From Tigriopus japonicus (taxonomy: Eukaryota; Arthropoda; Copepoda; Harpacticoida; Harpacticidae): DNA of 64,000 bases. The translations under genes were made by a program, and so were the position numbers. Location: assembly GCA_010645155.1 (NCBI GenBank), contig CM021317.1, positions 1,637,077 through 1,701,076 of the forward strand. Direction: 5' to 3'. Positions 11,452-23,645 of this stretch are shown here, piece after piece; positions within the stretch are counted from its first letter, which is position 1, and the number at the start of each line of letters is the position of its first letter. The notes beneath the pieces are model-generated. The model ran no database searches, was not told the origin of the DNA, and saw nothing but the letters and a program-made list of their open reading frames with translations.

Positions 11452-14400
11452 TTAACATTGACCACACGTTTTGACACACCTGGTCTTCCACGTGTCGCAT
11501 TTGCCTTTCTTTTTCTTCCTTAGACACTTCTCGGCACCGACTGCGTCCTCACAGGCCGATCTGGTGGCAATATTGGTTTCTCCATCTAGAGTGAAAACCA
11601 CTTATGATTCAGCGATATTACTCTGAAGTGTCTTGTTGTTCTTACCCAATGGACAAGCCTGGCTTTCATCTCCAATTTGAGATATGATAAATCGTTTCTC
11701 CCGCATCACACGGGCATTATCATGGCGTGTGTCACCTGTTACAATCTTATTGTAAACGACTTGAGGCCCACTGAAGTAGTTGATTCTCCGACCATATCCT
11801 TCACTACTGTACCTAAAGGAACAATCAGGTAACATGAATCCACCATGAAACTTGATTCCCGAAAACCTACGCCAGAAGGGTCCGCAATCCGCTATTCACC
11901 GGTGGATTGATGAGCTTGCCATAGCCGTACGGGTAATGAGCAATTGATTTGGTCTCTTCATTGTGAGTGCATCCAAACATATGGGCCAATTCATGACCAA
12001 AGGAGTAATAACCCAAGGCGCAACCTTTCCCAATTACGCCCACAGGAGCGTCCACGTTATTGCTAATGGCGCCGCCGCAAGCGCCCACATTGCTCACCAA
12101 GAGGAGAGCAGTGTCAGCTGACAGTCTCAACAGATCCGGTTTGTCTGGAAGATTTGAAACGTGACTAGTCATTATTGGACTTCAGAGTGCCACATGTTTG
12201 GAGCATGTATGGGACGTCGTTTCAATAACGAGTTTGAAAAATGACGACATCTAATAGTTGTTCATATTACTTGAAGGGAGCAATTCCGTTAGTTGGTACT
12301 TTATCACAACAATAATTATAACTTTAAAGGTCAACCGACTTTGTGGAATGATATGGCGCATGAAGTTCTATCACTTTACTAAATATACATGTTATTCATC
12401 TTCTTTCCCAAAAGACGGAGATTTGAATATTTCTTGAGGTTTTGAGAAGTTCCTTTCTACGAAGCATTGTTGCCTTAGACTTTATGATTTTGCACAAACA
12501 TGAACAGAGTCGTTTCCAAAATCTAATTGCAATATTCAGCTTAGTTAGTGACAAACCAAAAAAAAATTATTTTTTAAATCGAGGTTTGCTCATTTATATT
12601 GTTACTCAAGGCCTCTAGAGTGCTGGAGGGCCCTTGGTTTACCCACTCAACAGGTGTGAAATGAAAATGATGTGTTCTATAATGGCCAAACTTTGGGGTC
12701 ATCTTAGCAACAATGAGATTTGTTAAATGTCAAAGTTTTGTGTTGAGTTTGAAAGCCATATGCAGTATGTTGGCCATTGGTGTCAAGCGTTTTCTTTTCA
12801 AGTCAAAGAACTAGAAAGATCAAGTCAAAAAATGTCAGCTCGTACGCCCTGATCACCGCCTGTTGTGGTCAAATTAAAAAATTACAACATAGTTGCCAGC
12901 TAGTGGAGTGAGTTTTAATGCCACCCTTTCACAAAAGTTCAGGATTTTTCCTAAATCATTTCCCATGAATTTATTTCTTTGTAGTGGCATGATTCGCACA
13001 TTTTGGAGAAATTTTACTGTGCAGAAGATGTTTAACGTTTTCCTTAAGAGTGGGATTACGAATTACCATCTGGTAACTGTGTCTCAATTTAAGCGCAAGC
13101 AATGTTGACATTTTGCAGGGTTCATTGATGTAACCTTGTAAAGTAGTTCCAAGAATCTATTGTGACAATAGAGAAAGCGACTGGTTTACGTCGAGAGTGC
13201 CCAGCAAAGGTTTCCTTGCTAGAAGGAGCAACTTGCGTGTGTGATCAAAAGATAGAGAAGAATTACAGAGAGTGCACTGTACTAAAAAAGTTCCAAATCA
13301 TTCAGAGCAATGGGAATGCATAAAGGTTGCTCCAGTGAGCGTTTTAAATCTTACCGCAAGTGGTAAAACAGGTGCATTGGCTGTGCTGACTTGCTCAGCC
13401 CATTTCTGCAACTGCAAGTCATTTCATTTATTTGCGTGTTTTCAATTAGTCTAGGCTCCTGGAAATGGTGTTACATTACATTTAGGTACCTCTGATTACA
13501 TCTGGCTGGTTATATGCTCAGTTTTTTGGAAGAAAATGAGATGTATAAAATTATACATTGCTAGAAAGAAGAAGTAAAACCTTTTCATTCCTCTTTCTAT
13601 GACACATTTTTTCAATATTTGGGTGATTCTGTGGAATCATCTGAACAAATAGGTATCCATTAATTAGTTTTTGTATGAGTGTTAAGTCCTAATTTTGCAG
13701 TAGCTCAAGGCTTGCGTAAATGTTTTTTTTTTTTCAATCAACATAAAATGAGTTTTGCGTATTTTTGACCCAATTTCAACCAAGGATCGATCGTTTCCAC
13801 GAACCCAAGCTCTTTGAATACACGCTGAAATTGAAATTTCTTGAATTTGCCAAAATGGGCCCAGCAACTCAGCACAGCCAACAACCTTGTTTTACCGCTA
13901 GCGGTATGATAAAAAACCGTTCACTTGAGCAACCATTGTGCATGTCCCGTTGGATCCGATCACTGTCCTAAAATGTGAGGTTTTTGAAGCATAAAAAATG
14001 TTCCGTGAATTCTTCATTTTAATGATTGGACCTTAGCAGTATTTTGAAAGTGATCCTGGCTACATCTATCCTTGTTTTTTTGAAAAGTGGAGCTAACAGG
14101 CAACCTAACGATTCATTTTTCTCCAAAATATAAGCTCCTGTCCACTCCTAATCTACATTCAATGCACTCACAGTTTTTGTAATCCAAGAAATTGTGGACC
14201 ATTTCTTCCATGCCAGACACCTCTGCAAGGCCTTTGGCCTTTATCAAGCAATGAAGCTTCAATTTCAACGGTATCTTTGAGTTAACGTAACCCAAATTGG
14301 TTTCTGCAATGGCTTGTTTAACGAAACTTGGCACATCCGAAGTTACATTCGCAAAAGCCTCTGGAACACAATCAAAACATTTGCATATGTTATCAAAAAC

Positions 14401-15049
14401 GTTTTCTACAACCTTGAGACAGAATTCTAGCCCTACCCGTGAAGTACACAGTAACCGAATATGTGACCATAGTCTGTGTATCGTTGGACAATCCCAAATC
14501 CTCTTTGGAATTGGATCGATTGAGTTCCACCAAATCGGGTATTTGTACCTCCTTATTTGCATTTTCTTCCTCGTTATGGGATTCCAGCTCAACTAGGATA
14601 TGTTGGTTATTTCCAATAGGATGAATATTGATCATATTTCCATCCTTTGTCGCCAAATTCGCAGAAAATGAAGTCTCTCCGTGAAAAGTCACGGTTGCAT
14701 GTTGGCCTTCTGGGCCTTCAAAGTACCTGACATGGCTGGATTCAAGGTCGTGCACTGAAAAGGGTGGAAATATTGGAAGAAGGCTTCATTGGCCTTTGTG
14801 TTCCACTCACTCACGAGATTGGGATAGTGTAAGAACACTTCCATCGTGAAAATGAACCTGGTCAGAATTTCTGACGAGGTCTACATTGAGCTTGACGTTT
14901 TGGCAAGATTTCACCTTATGGGCTAAACAATCTGGGATCAGGTGCAAGTTAGCTTGATCCTCCAAGACCTCAAACAGCCTTGGTTGTCCCACTGTACTGT
15001 GGAAAATTAAGATCAATGGGAGATAAATCCAGTGAAGCCTTGAAACCAT
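11452..15049 (-). CDS. Secreted zincin metalloprotease (M12B/ADAM-like) with C-terminal ShKT-like domain; one apparent frameshift
   Basis: Exons in transcript order: 15049-14815, 14754-14172, 12144-11871, 11812-11646, 11585-11452. The start MVSRLHWIYLPLILIF forms a signal peptide ending near STVG. A prodomain follows, with ATVTFHGETSFSANLATKDG resembling ADAM prodomains, then a catalytic domain beginning TYSVTVYFT. Exon 3 holds the zinc site HELAHMFGCTHN (HExxHxxGxxH) at 11960-11995. Exon 4 has RTLLAYSSEGYGRRINYF, where the Met-turn position appears to be Leu. The last exon encodes a six-cysteine ShKT-like module ending TCGQC. All splice phases agree except within exon 2, where the frame changes near 14420-14450 between YSVTVYFT and VVENVFDNI. 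One base too many is present and no intron fits the gap. With that base discounted the length would be about 463 aa. It is either a recent pseudogene or a sequence error. Confidence 0.88.
12145..14171. other. Intron of the metalloprotease gene with no further gene
   Basis: 2,027 bases between the second and third coding exons. It holds a dispersed repeat (about 13780-13965, related to 10795-10960). The rest shows no coding pattern. The flanking splice sites are donor GTGAGTGC at 14171 and acceptor ATCTTCCAG at 12145, joining TAC (Tyr) across the junction. Confidence 0.7.
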
Positions 15050-16569
15050 TACGAACAACTGTTTTGATATTCCTAACGCGTTCAAAGTATGGATGGCATT
15101 GTCAAAAAACTTCATGATGCTAAAACATATGTGCATAGTGATTTATGGCTAGAATTGGTTCATGGTTGTTGAGTCACACGTCGTTGGCGGTGACGAAACG
15201 CTCGTATATTTCTCGAGTCTAATTGAAAATAGAAAACAGCGACAGTTTAATCATGCTAATCAGAAAGTGAGGTAACTTCTGGGGAAGTCCTCGCAGACCT
15301 CGAAAAATAAGGACAAAGCGACCCCCACCAAGTTTCATATTCGATTCGCCCTCATTCCCACTTTCCGCTCGTCTTCGCGTTGGTCCATTCAACTTTAACG
15401 ACGCCATGGAACCTATCCAGGGTGACTGCATTTTGGTGCAAATTCCTCTCATTGCGCCCGTTCCTTCTAGAGCAAAGCAAAAACCGACGACACCGCTAGA
15501 GGGCGGGAAAAAGTTGAGAATCGGGCAGAAACATAAGTTATGAAAATTAAAGGGATTGCGAAAGGATTCTAAAGGCAGTAATAAAAAAAAAGTTTTTTTA
15601 GAAGCATGAAATGGCTGAAAAAAGTTTTTTAGAAGCTTGAAATGGCTGAAAAAAGTTTTTTAGAAGCTTGAAATGGCTGAATAAGTTTTTTAAAAGCTTG
15701 AAATGACTAAACAAGTTTTTTACAAGCTTGAAATGGCTGAAAAAAGTTTTGAAAGCTTGAAATGGCTAAAAAAGTGTTTTACAAGCTTGAAATGCCTGAA
15801 AAAAGTTTTGAAATGGCTGAAATGGCAAATAAGTTTTTTACTCAGATAGAGCAAAAGAAAGTAAATGTAATTTTGGGGTCAAAAATTACTTAGCCATTTT
15901 TTCATAAAGTGCAAACATTTTTTTACTTGACCTTTAGGTCAAAATCTCTGAGATTCGTTCTTTCCCTTGAAAAATTATGGTGATTGTTGATCTAAATTTC
16001 GAAAACAAATGTAGGTACTAAAATTGTAAAAGACAAACTTTTTAAGGAACAAGTCTTTAGAGAAGCTTTTTCCGGACCTGGAACTGTTTTTGAAATTTAG
16101 TTCCGCCATAAAATAAGTCACCAAAAATTTTTGAAATCGCAAAAAAACTTTGAAAAACTTTTTGGGACACTTGTTCTGTCCAAGAAACCCATTTTTATAT
16201 TCTTAAGTACATCCTTCTCATGCCTCGCTTGGGATATCACTAATTCAATGGTATGGCAATTATTTAAGAGACCTCTACAAAAAATCAAATGCCATTCCTT
16301 AGATCAAGAACAATACTTTGGAATAAGCTGATTTCTGGCCTTGGTCACCTTGAGAGAAGATCCCAGAAGGCTCGTTTGGAGGGATTGAAGGACCGCGAGG
16401 GATATTACTCTTCTCCTTGGAACTCGGAAACTTCTGTTTGTGAATGAAGAGCCAACCAAGGCTTGAGGAAGGCCGCCGTCCGTGGGTCTTGAATGAATGG
16501 TCCAATAAGATCCTCTCCCTTGTCCCATTTTCTTCAGTTCGTTAACAGCCTTCGAAGCCTTCACACATC
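15050..16569. other. Intergenic region between two divergent genes
   Basis: The metalloprotease (minus) and the small membrane protein (plus) diverge from this segment, so both promoters should lie here. 15219-15480 and 16304-16564 are less AT-rich and open on the minus strand for 77 and 86 codons, but neither shows a recognisable domain; they may be 5' UTR. A 33 bp tandem repeat occupies 15588-15840. Confidence 0.55.
15588..15840. repeat. Degenerate tandem repeat, period about 33 bp
   Basis: About eight units of the pattern AAGTTTTTTAGAAGCTTGAA ATGGCTGAAAA follow one another, with indels in the T and A runs and a substitution of AGAAGC by ACAAGC or AAAAGC in later units. The array lies about 540 bp upstream of the metalloprotease start codon. 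Confidence 0.85.
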
Positions 16570-17250
16570 ATGATCTTGGAAGTTATTATAGCCTTCACTT
16601 GTGTTGTTACGCTATTGCCTCAAGAAATCAGTGCGTCCAAACTTTATGTGAGGAACATGAAACCAATCACCTCCAATGGAGAAGAGTTGGTGCCAAACTT
16701 CTGCAATTGCACTACCGATTGTTTATCGGCAGAAGGATTACTCTACCACGGAATCACTCTAACAAGTAAGTCAAACTTGATCCATGATTTAGATTCTTGA
16801 GATGTGGTTTCTAAACGTTCCTTTTTTCATTTTTTAGATGAAGAAAAATCTGATGTCCCACGTTGGGGCCTTCGAACTGCCTTGAAGATGAAATGCATCC
16901 AAGAACTGGTCAAAAGAGAAGACCGGGATTATGGAAAATGGCGAATGATCCGCTACAATGACTTTGATGAGGAGTCCACTACCAAAGGGTTAGCCACAGA
17001 TGTTAGTGATTCCGAATTCATGCAGATTGTCGGCTTCTTCTTGGATCATCTCACCTTGTTCATAGTGATATTCTTGGTGATCTTTTTCTTCTCGCTCTAT
17101 TGGTACTTTCATTGTCTCAATGCCGAAACAAAACATTCCACTTATGCCGACATCCAGATTCTGGAAGCTCCGCCTCAAAGGGCTAATCAGCCACGCCCAA
17201 GTTTGGGACGATATCCTTCGTCCCATCCAGACGAAGTGACAGAAGTTTGA
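16570..17250 (+). CDS. Unrecognised small single-pass membrane protein, 2 exons, 202 aa
   Basis: Exons 16570-16765 and 16838-17250 join through a 72 bp intron (donor AGTAAGTC, acceptor TTTTTTAG) in phase 1. The N-terminus MILEVIIAFTCVVTLL is a likely signal peptide ending near EISA. The ectodomain has a cysteine cluster NFCNCTTDCLS, including one N-glycosylation sequon (NCTT), then a charged stretch with KCIQELVKRED. A strongly hydrophobic helix at residues about 130-157 (LTLFIVIFLVIFFFSLYWYF) is followed by a 45-residue tail with two Pro-rich stretches. The topology suggests type I. I do not recognise a family. The cysteine cluster before a final membrane helix recalls the end of DEG/ENaC channels, but no channel signature is present, so this could also be the 3' part of a longer gene. 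An AATAAA lies 98 bases past the stop. Confidence 0.7.
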
Positions 17251-17347
17251 TGATAGTCCCACAATCGTATCAATCAATCAAATCGTAAATCTGATTCTGT
17301 GTGAGATCCTCGTATTTTTTACTGATCGCTTTGTACCAAGAGCTATG

Positions 17348-17353
17348 AATAAA
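17348..17353 (+). terminator. Probable polyadenylation signal AATAAA
   Basis: A canonical AATAAA lies 98 bases after the stop codon of the small membrane protein, a normal distance for a short 3' UTR. No other AATAAA lies between the stop and this point. Confidence 0.6.
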
Positions 17354-18947
17354 TTATTTCCATATATCCACAATTGGCCTGATTTGCCCTTCATGCATGA
17401 TTTCCAGGAACGACTCAAGGCCTCATCATGAGTCACTCCAATTTGGTCCCAGGTAGACATGGGCCATTCGGAACAGAAATAGAAGGAAAGCTACCTTGAA
17501 ACGGTGTTTTGAGATTAGGTTGAACATGCACAACAAGGATCGCATTACTCATTTGAAACCGCAGATGAAAAGGCTTGAATACTGTTGTAAATAGGGCCCG
17601 GAAATGACTTTTTAAAATGTAAAATAACTTGAAAATATTTCTCCGTTTTTCATCGATTTTTTAAATATTTTGGCTGTTTCAAGGACAAAATAAATATTTT
17701 CTGGAATGTTTGAGTCAGAAATAATATTTCAGGCAAAATTGAGGAAAATAAATAAATGACCAATGCTCAAGAGGGCTTACCCAAAATGAACCCAAAATAC
17801 AAAAATCTCTACAAAATGGCATTTATACCGAGATTGGACATTCATGACCAAAACTATTGCAATACACGAAAAAACTGCGCCATCTATTGAGGCTAATTGA
17901 AAATTGTATTGTTATATCAATTACATGTCAAGTATGCCTCCAAACACGGCCAATTGAATCAATTTAGCAAAAACTAATTTAGAAAATCGGTGCACAAAGA
18001 CAAAACTACCAAATAATGGGGTTGTCAAAAGAAATTTTCAATATCCGGCTTTTTCCCAAACATTTTGGGCTTTTGAAGAAAACATTTATTGGATATTTTG
18101 TCACTTTTTGGCAAATATTTTTCCAGGCCCTAGTTATAAGGAAAGTAGCAGTTAAAGGTTTGACCGTAATTTGGAGTTTTAGACAAAGTAAGAATTAATG
18201 TTACTATTATCTCTGAATAACAAATGAAACATCTATTTCAAGGAAACTTGGACCTGAAAACATAGCCGTAGCTTGCATTTCATTGATTAATCATACGTTA
18301 CTAAAGATGTTTTCGTCTTTTGCAAAGGACGCAAGACCAAAGAAATTCCTTTCAATCAATATTGAAATTATTAAAACATTATTTCACGAAGGATCTTTCT
18401 TGATTCTAATATTTCCGCTTTTTATACGTTCATCCTTAAATTTTGAGTTTTACCTCACAAATGTGTTATTCTGGAGGCCTGGGCTTGTCCATTGATGGTT
18501 ACTAGATAAAGCGATGGTATTCGACCTCGCGCACTATAATAAAAGAGTACAGTCATTTTCAACGCCACTAGGTTGGTTTTGCGCGAGCAAGTGTTTGCGT
18601 TTCCCAAAATAGCGATTTTTTGCGAAATATGAGGTCAGGACAACAAATGGCTATCAAACAGTCTCAAATATTTATGGAAGACACCAAGTGCATGATAGTT
18701 AATTGTGAGGTTTGCCGTCAAAATGATACGGGATAACCAAAAGTTGAAAAGATGTCGCCCGTCCCCACTCTGTACCCCCCCCCCCCTTCTTGCATTATTA
18801 TCTATTAATTTATTTCTGTATTTTATTACAAGATGGTAACCAAGTTATGTATCCTCTTGGATTTTCGGGACACCACAAAAGGGGAAGACCACTCAAACAG
18901 CATACTTAAAATGGTTGTACCTAACTCGATTTCCTTTTTGAAATACA

Positions 18948-18975
18948 TCTATCTATCTATCTATCTATCTATCTA
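18948..18975. repeat. (ATCT)n microsatellite, about 7 units
   Basis: The tetranucleotide ATCT repeats without interruption. There is no associated gene. Confidence 0.95.
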
Positions 18976-20113
18976 TAATATTTATGGAAGGAATTCAATT
19001 CAATGAAACTTCTAGTGTTTTAAGTAACATCATGGCATAGATGAGACCTAAATTTCTTTAAGGGAATTTGGCAGAAAATAGCACTAAATGGCCGTGATGG
19101 ACCAAAAAATACACCAAGAGTATTGTTCAACTACAAATCTGTGTTTGTGAAATAAAGAAGAGAATCAAGGATGATAAAAGTATTCAATATTAATTATTAG
19201 AATTTAGAATAACAAATGTCAACTGAAAATCAATTCGAAATGTAATTTTGCATGCTGAAATAACTTAAAACGTTGTATTTTAGAACACTTGTGATTAATA
19301 AATGATGCTTGATGTTATTATGATAAATTCAAACATAAATCAACTTCCTTTACCGAATAATAAATGAATAATGTCTTGAAAATATCTTCTACAAATATAT
19401 TTAAAGCCTCAGTGTAGTATTTTTTAAAAAATACAAAGATGACTTGTATGGGACTAGGTTTCTAATTTTGTTAAATTGATTTTTTATAGCATTGCATTTT
19501 TATACTAATTCAGTTTATGACAAACAAGCATCTGCGAGTCTGACTGAAATAAGATGCAATGTTAACTCATACTCTTTATATTGTATTTATGTGCAAATTA
19601 TAAAAGCAAACATGGCGGAAAGTGGCTTTGATTCATATGCCATCACCGATTGCAGGTCCATATGCAAGCCTCAATTCACATTTGAGGCCCTTTGGTTTGC
19701 CCAAAACTGATTCATGATTGTTGTTATCTGCAAATCTATGCATCTCACTAAAAAGAACTAGATGGCGCACTCTATGATTGTACTCTCTTATCATATTGCA
19801 TGGGTTCTTCCTACTACGTAGTTGGTAAACCTAGTGCATTGAACTGTTTGCGATCATTTCCCCAGAGACCGTCCATTGCTTCGCTAACCAAACGATCGCT
19901 TAGGCTGTGCTAACATAATATAATCCGTTCACGCGTTGCTTAAGATCGTAAGAATTGTTTGATTATTTCAGCAACGGTCTAGAGATTTCTTTTGTGCTTC
20001 AACGTTACGATGTTTCAATCACAATACTGTTTCTATACTTTCATGACTTTGATGAATAACTTTTTCTTGCACAACGTTTTACTGCTCTTTGAAATTCCTT
20101 CTCAATATCGGTA

Positions 20114-21509
20114 GAGGTAAATAAACGGACACGGTACTGAAAAAATCATACCAAGTTTGTATGGAAATTCACAAACACTTTGAGACATGTTTCTGATCTA
20201 TGATTTCAAGAGAAACAACTTGGATTTACTTGGAGCTAGGTCTAGAATTAAAAGATTTGAAACTACGACTAACCACAATAAGACCATGCAGAGCATCAAG
20301 TAACGTATAAAGAATTCAAGGTGTTTGAACTGAACAATTATTCTATCTGACCACCATCAGCAGCTATCATGTGCTCAATCCTGGGCCTAAAGGCATGGCA
20401 AGCCTTAATGACCTCAGCAGCCGAAACCTTGATCCAGTTCTTCTTGATGGCGGCCTTGAGGGTATTAATGTTTCGGTGGTTGGTGGCACATACCTCCCTT
20501 TCTAACTTGCCCTAGAAGTAGAAGTCCAATGGGTTCAAGTCAGGCGAGTTAGAGGGCCAGGTGCTGGGATCCCAAAACTTTATGAAATTTGTCTTAAGGA
20601 CATTGACGGTCTTCTTGGTTGTGTGGGCTGGGGCAGAATCCTATTGGAACACGAAGTTCTTCCCGACAGCCTGGGCATTCATCAACGGAATGACAACAGA
20701 CTCTAGGACCTCACAGTAATTGTCAGCGCCCAATCTTTCCTTTGGCGCAAAGAAGTGGGGTGGCATCACGGCGCCATTGCTCCCAATCACGTCTAAGGTC
20801 ATGATGGAGGCAGGAAACTTGGTTGTTTGGACGGGAGGAACATCACACTTCTTGCTGGTAATGAACCTGTCCTTCTGGCTGTTGAAAGACTTGTCCGCAG
20901 TCCACATCTTTTCATCGCTGAAGAAGATGATTTGTCCTCCATTGGATTTCATGTCATTCAGAATCTTCCTCCCGTTTTGTACCCTTTTCTCCTTCATTGA
21001 CGTCGTTAAGATGTGGCGCTTGGACAGCTTGAAGCTTTTCAATGGTTGGCCTTTTTTTATAGCCCTGCTGATCTTCCTTCGGCTCACATTTTTCTTCTTG
21101 GCAAAGACAGTCATGGGGGTGGTGGGGAGGTACCGATGCTCCGTTTCAAGTCTGCTAGGAACCTGGGAGAGCGAATTTTGTTGCTGCTTGATGCGTGAGA
21201 CTCTTTTCAGGCCCAGAGTTCAGGCCCGTTTCCACATTTTCAACGGTTGTACACGTCATAGACAATTGACTTTGGGTAGCCAAGAGCCTTCATGATGGCG
21301 GCAGGTTTGTTGCCCGCGCGAGCCATTTCGATAATGGCAAACCTTTTTGACTCTTCTATGTTATTTATTGATCTGACGATGAGTTGATATCTTGCAATCG
21401 AATGTTTACATTTCAATAATTCCAAGTAAGCAACGCTACCCCCAATCGGACTTGTACTTTCGGAATTATTAGCTTTTAAAAACAGTCCAGATTTAGGTGC
21501 CCATCCCTG
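20114..21509 (-). mobile_element. Degraded mariner/Tc1-type transposon, DD37D (maT-like), transposase broken
   Basis: Minus-strand frames give an N-terminal helix-turn-helix region (21425-21240, with KALGYPKSIVYDVYN), then a catalytic domain. The catalytic part contains IIFFSDEKMW (first Asp), DSAPAHTTKKT (second Asp) and NSPDLNPLDFYF (third Asp). Counting residues between the second Asp and the Asp of PLDF gives 37, the DD37D spacing of maT-like mariners. The gene is dead: TAG stops interrupt it just before DSAPAHTT (20642-20650) and just after LDFYF, and the N-terminal and catalytic parts lie in different frames. The right end reads as TA-CAGGGATGGGCACC. The left end, near 20114 after a TA, matches it poorly, so that boundary is tentative. 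Confidence 0.85.
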
Positions 21510-21699
21510 TAAATAGTCGGGTCACTTTCTTGAAGGAACCGAAAACGTCACTAGGTGACCATGCCTTGTTTTTGAATACTACAACTTGAAACTTTTATGC
21601 CAATACATTGAATTATTCACTGATAGGAAAAACACAATTTTAAGCTTTTGCGTCATGTAGGGTCAATCCAATACATATATGGACAAAAACTAACTTGTG

Positions 21700-21880
21700 G
21701 CTTCAAAAACGAGTTTAAAAAAGTTGGTGTTGATTTGCATGTTTGGTCACACCAACTGTCCGCTCAACAGTTGTGAGGGCGAGGTCGACATTTTCCTCAC
21801 AAATTCAACGCGTTCCGCCCCCTTTGCCAAATCAGCTTGAGTAAAGCCTGCACGCTATCTAGTGATCAATAAACGATCCA
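21700..21880. repeat. Dispersed repeat, inverted partner of 4463-4622
   Basis: It contains CAACTGTCCGCTCAACAGTT, ATTTTCCTCACAAATTCAAC and GCCAAATCAGCTTGAGTAAA, the reverse complement of words in the 4463-4622 copy. It lies 190 bases right of the mariner element. Confidence 0.65.
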
Positions 21881-21979
21881 TGAGCTAAGGTCAAATCCCA
21901 TTGCAAACTCAGTGCAAGCTTTTTGAATCACGGACAATTTGGGAGTGACATTTCTGTCGCTGTAGAACTGCACCCAATT

Positions 21980-23645
21980 CCTATGCCACACACCGGTGGG
22001 CCGGGGCCCACATATGGGCCCAAGGGTTATCTTTGGTGGGCCCAGGAGCTATAGGGAATGTCCAAAATTCGTCTAGGGCGAACTAGAGCAAAATTATAAA
22101 AGAGTACGATCATAAAGTGCGCCATCTAGTGGATTTTATGCGGCAACAGCTCGCAGTTCCCATGATACAAATATTGCTGAAGGCTGAAACAGTCAATCAT
22201 CAGGTTTGGGCAAACTAAAGTGCCTCAAATGTTGACTGAGTATTGTTAATGGACCTGTGGTGGTTTTTTGGTTGAAACTTGTAAAATCCCTTTGAAATTG
22301 GAATGCAAATCTGACTACTAAAAAGGTAATTCAGGCATGATCTATGCCAAAACTCATCAGAAAATCATTTAAACTTCTATTTGGAGGTCCACCATCAACA
22401 TTTTAATAAACATTTTGATAAACTAGATTAGTAAGTAGATTTGGTGATGTATCGTTATCCCTTGGCTTTTTTAGGTGCAAGTGCATCATCCGTGGACGAA
22501 GTAAAAATAGCCATTCAGCCAGTTTTTGAGTCTGGTCCTGAAGTGGGTTATGGGGGAAGAGTGTACTTAAGGAAAAGTTTTGATTATTTTGTTAATGAAT
22601 TGATAACCTTATAATTGACTTTAATGAAGAGAGTAATGAGGCCTTCAGGGTGGAGATTGCCTGAACCGATTTTAAGGTGAAAGAACGATTCTGCCCCAAA
22701 TAGCACTGCAGAAGTGAAAATTAAGTAAAGTTCAGGACTGATTTTAGGTTTTAGTCATTATTAGGGCAAACAATTTTAATTACGAGTTTTTGCCCAAATA
22801 ATAAATTATTAATTGCTCCCAAAGCACCAAAATAATTGCATAATAATTGTAATAATAAGGCCTTAAAAGTCTTTTTTCAACGCCACCATGGCAATTATTA
22901 TTCCAAAACACACCTGTGCTTTTGGAATTACATGATTGGTAGTGTATTTCAAGATATGGGAAAAGTTGGCTTTTAGATATGTTTTTATTAATCGCTTTCA
23001 AAAAAGGCCAAGACAAAAAGGTTACTCAGTAATGTGATGTTGTTGGCCTTTTATATGTTTCAGATAGAGCAATGATCGCAAAAGACCTGGATGCCTTGGC
23101 TATTGGCAAAAGCCTTTTTTTCTGGGCCGGTCAGGGAAAAATCGATTTTTCCGGCTGTTTGGCCCGTTATTCAAAGCTCTTGTGCTTAATTTCAACTTGG
23201 TTGTATGAACTTTGTGTCAGATAAATTAGTTTGAATCAAAGAGGAATGGTCATCATTTATCTAGTTAAACTATAACAAAGGAGGATGTTCTAGAAAAGCT
23301 AGTCATGAGAAAATTTGCAAAAAGAATACAATAAAATGTAAACCTCCCCTATGGCATTAGCTAACAACTAGGCCAAATGTGACAAAATTATTTGCATAAT
23401 CTCTCTTAAAAAATTCAAACCATGGTCATGATTTTTCAAACTGGGCAATTTTCTGTGTCCAAATTGAACTTGCGCACCTTTCAGATTGGGAGTCTAGAAC
23501 CAGTTAGCAGGGAAGACTGATTTTTTTGTGGTCCCAGAGCTCTTTGATGGTTAATTTGTGGGCGTATGAATCTGTTTGGTGGGCCTCTGACTAAAGGAAA
23601 TTAACTTTGGTGGGCCTTGACGGAAAAAACTGTTCACCACCCCTG
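21980..23645 (-). mobile_element. hAT-type MITE split in two by a 1.4 kb insertion
   Basis: The left part (about 21980-22090) matches the reverse complement of the right end of the 10544-10783 element: CACCGGTGGGCC, then GGTGGGCCCAGGAGCTAT. The right part (about 23519-23645) continues the same element: GTCCCAGAGCTCTTTGATGG, TTAATTTGTGGGC, GGTGGGCCTTGAC, ending CACCACCCCTG. The order and orientation are preserved, with about 1,430 foreign bases between. No terminal repeat or open frame was identified for the inserted segment. Confidence 0.7.

Larger units (their letters stand above)
17251..20113. other. Gene-poor intergenic region
   Basis: No coding region is supported. It holds a run of 13 C at about 18775-18787, an (ATCT)n microsatellite at 18948-18975, and otherwise AT-rich sequence. 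A stretch near 18530-18720 shares scattered words (AAAAGAGTACxxTCAT, TGATAGTT) with 22095-22200 and is probably an old dispersed repeat. Confidence 0.55.
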
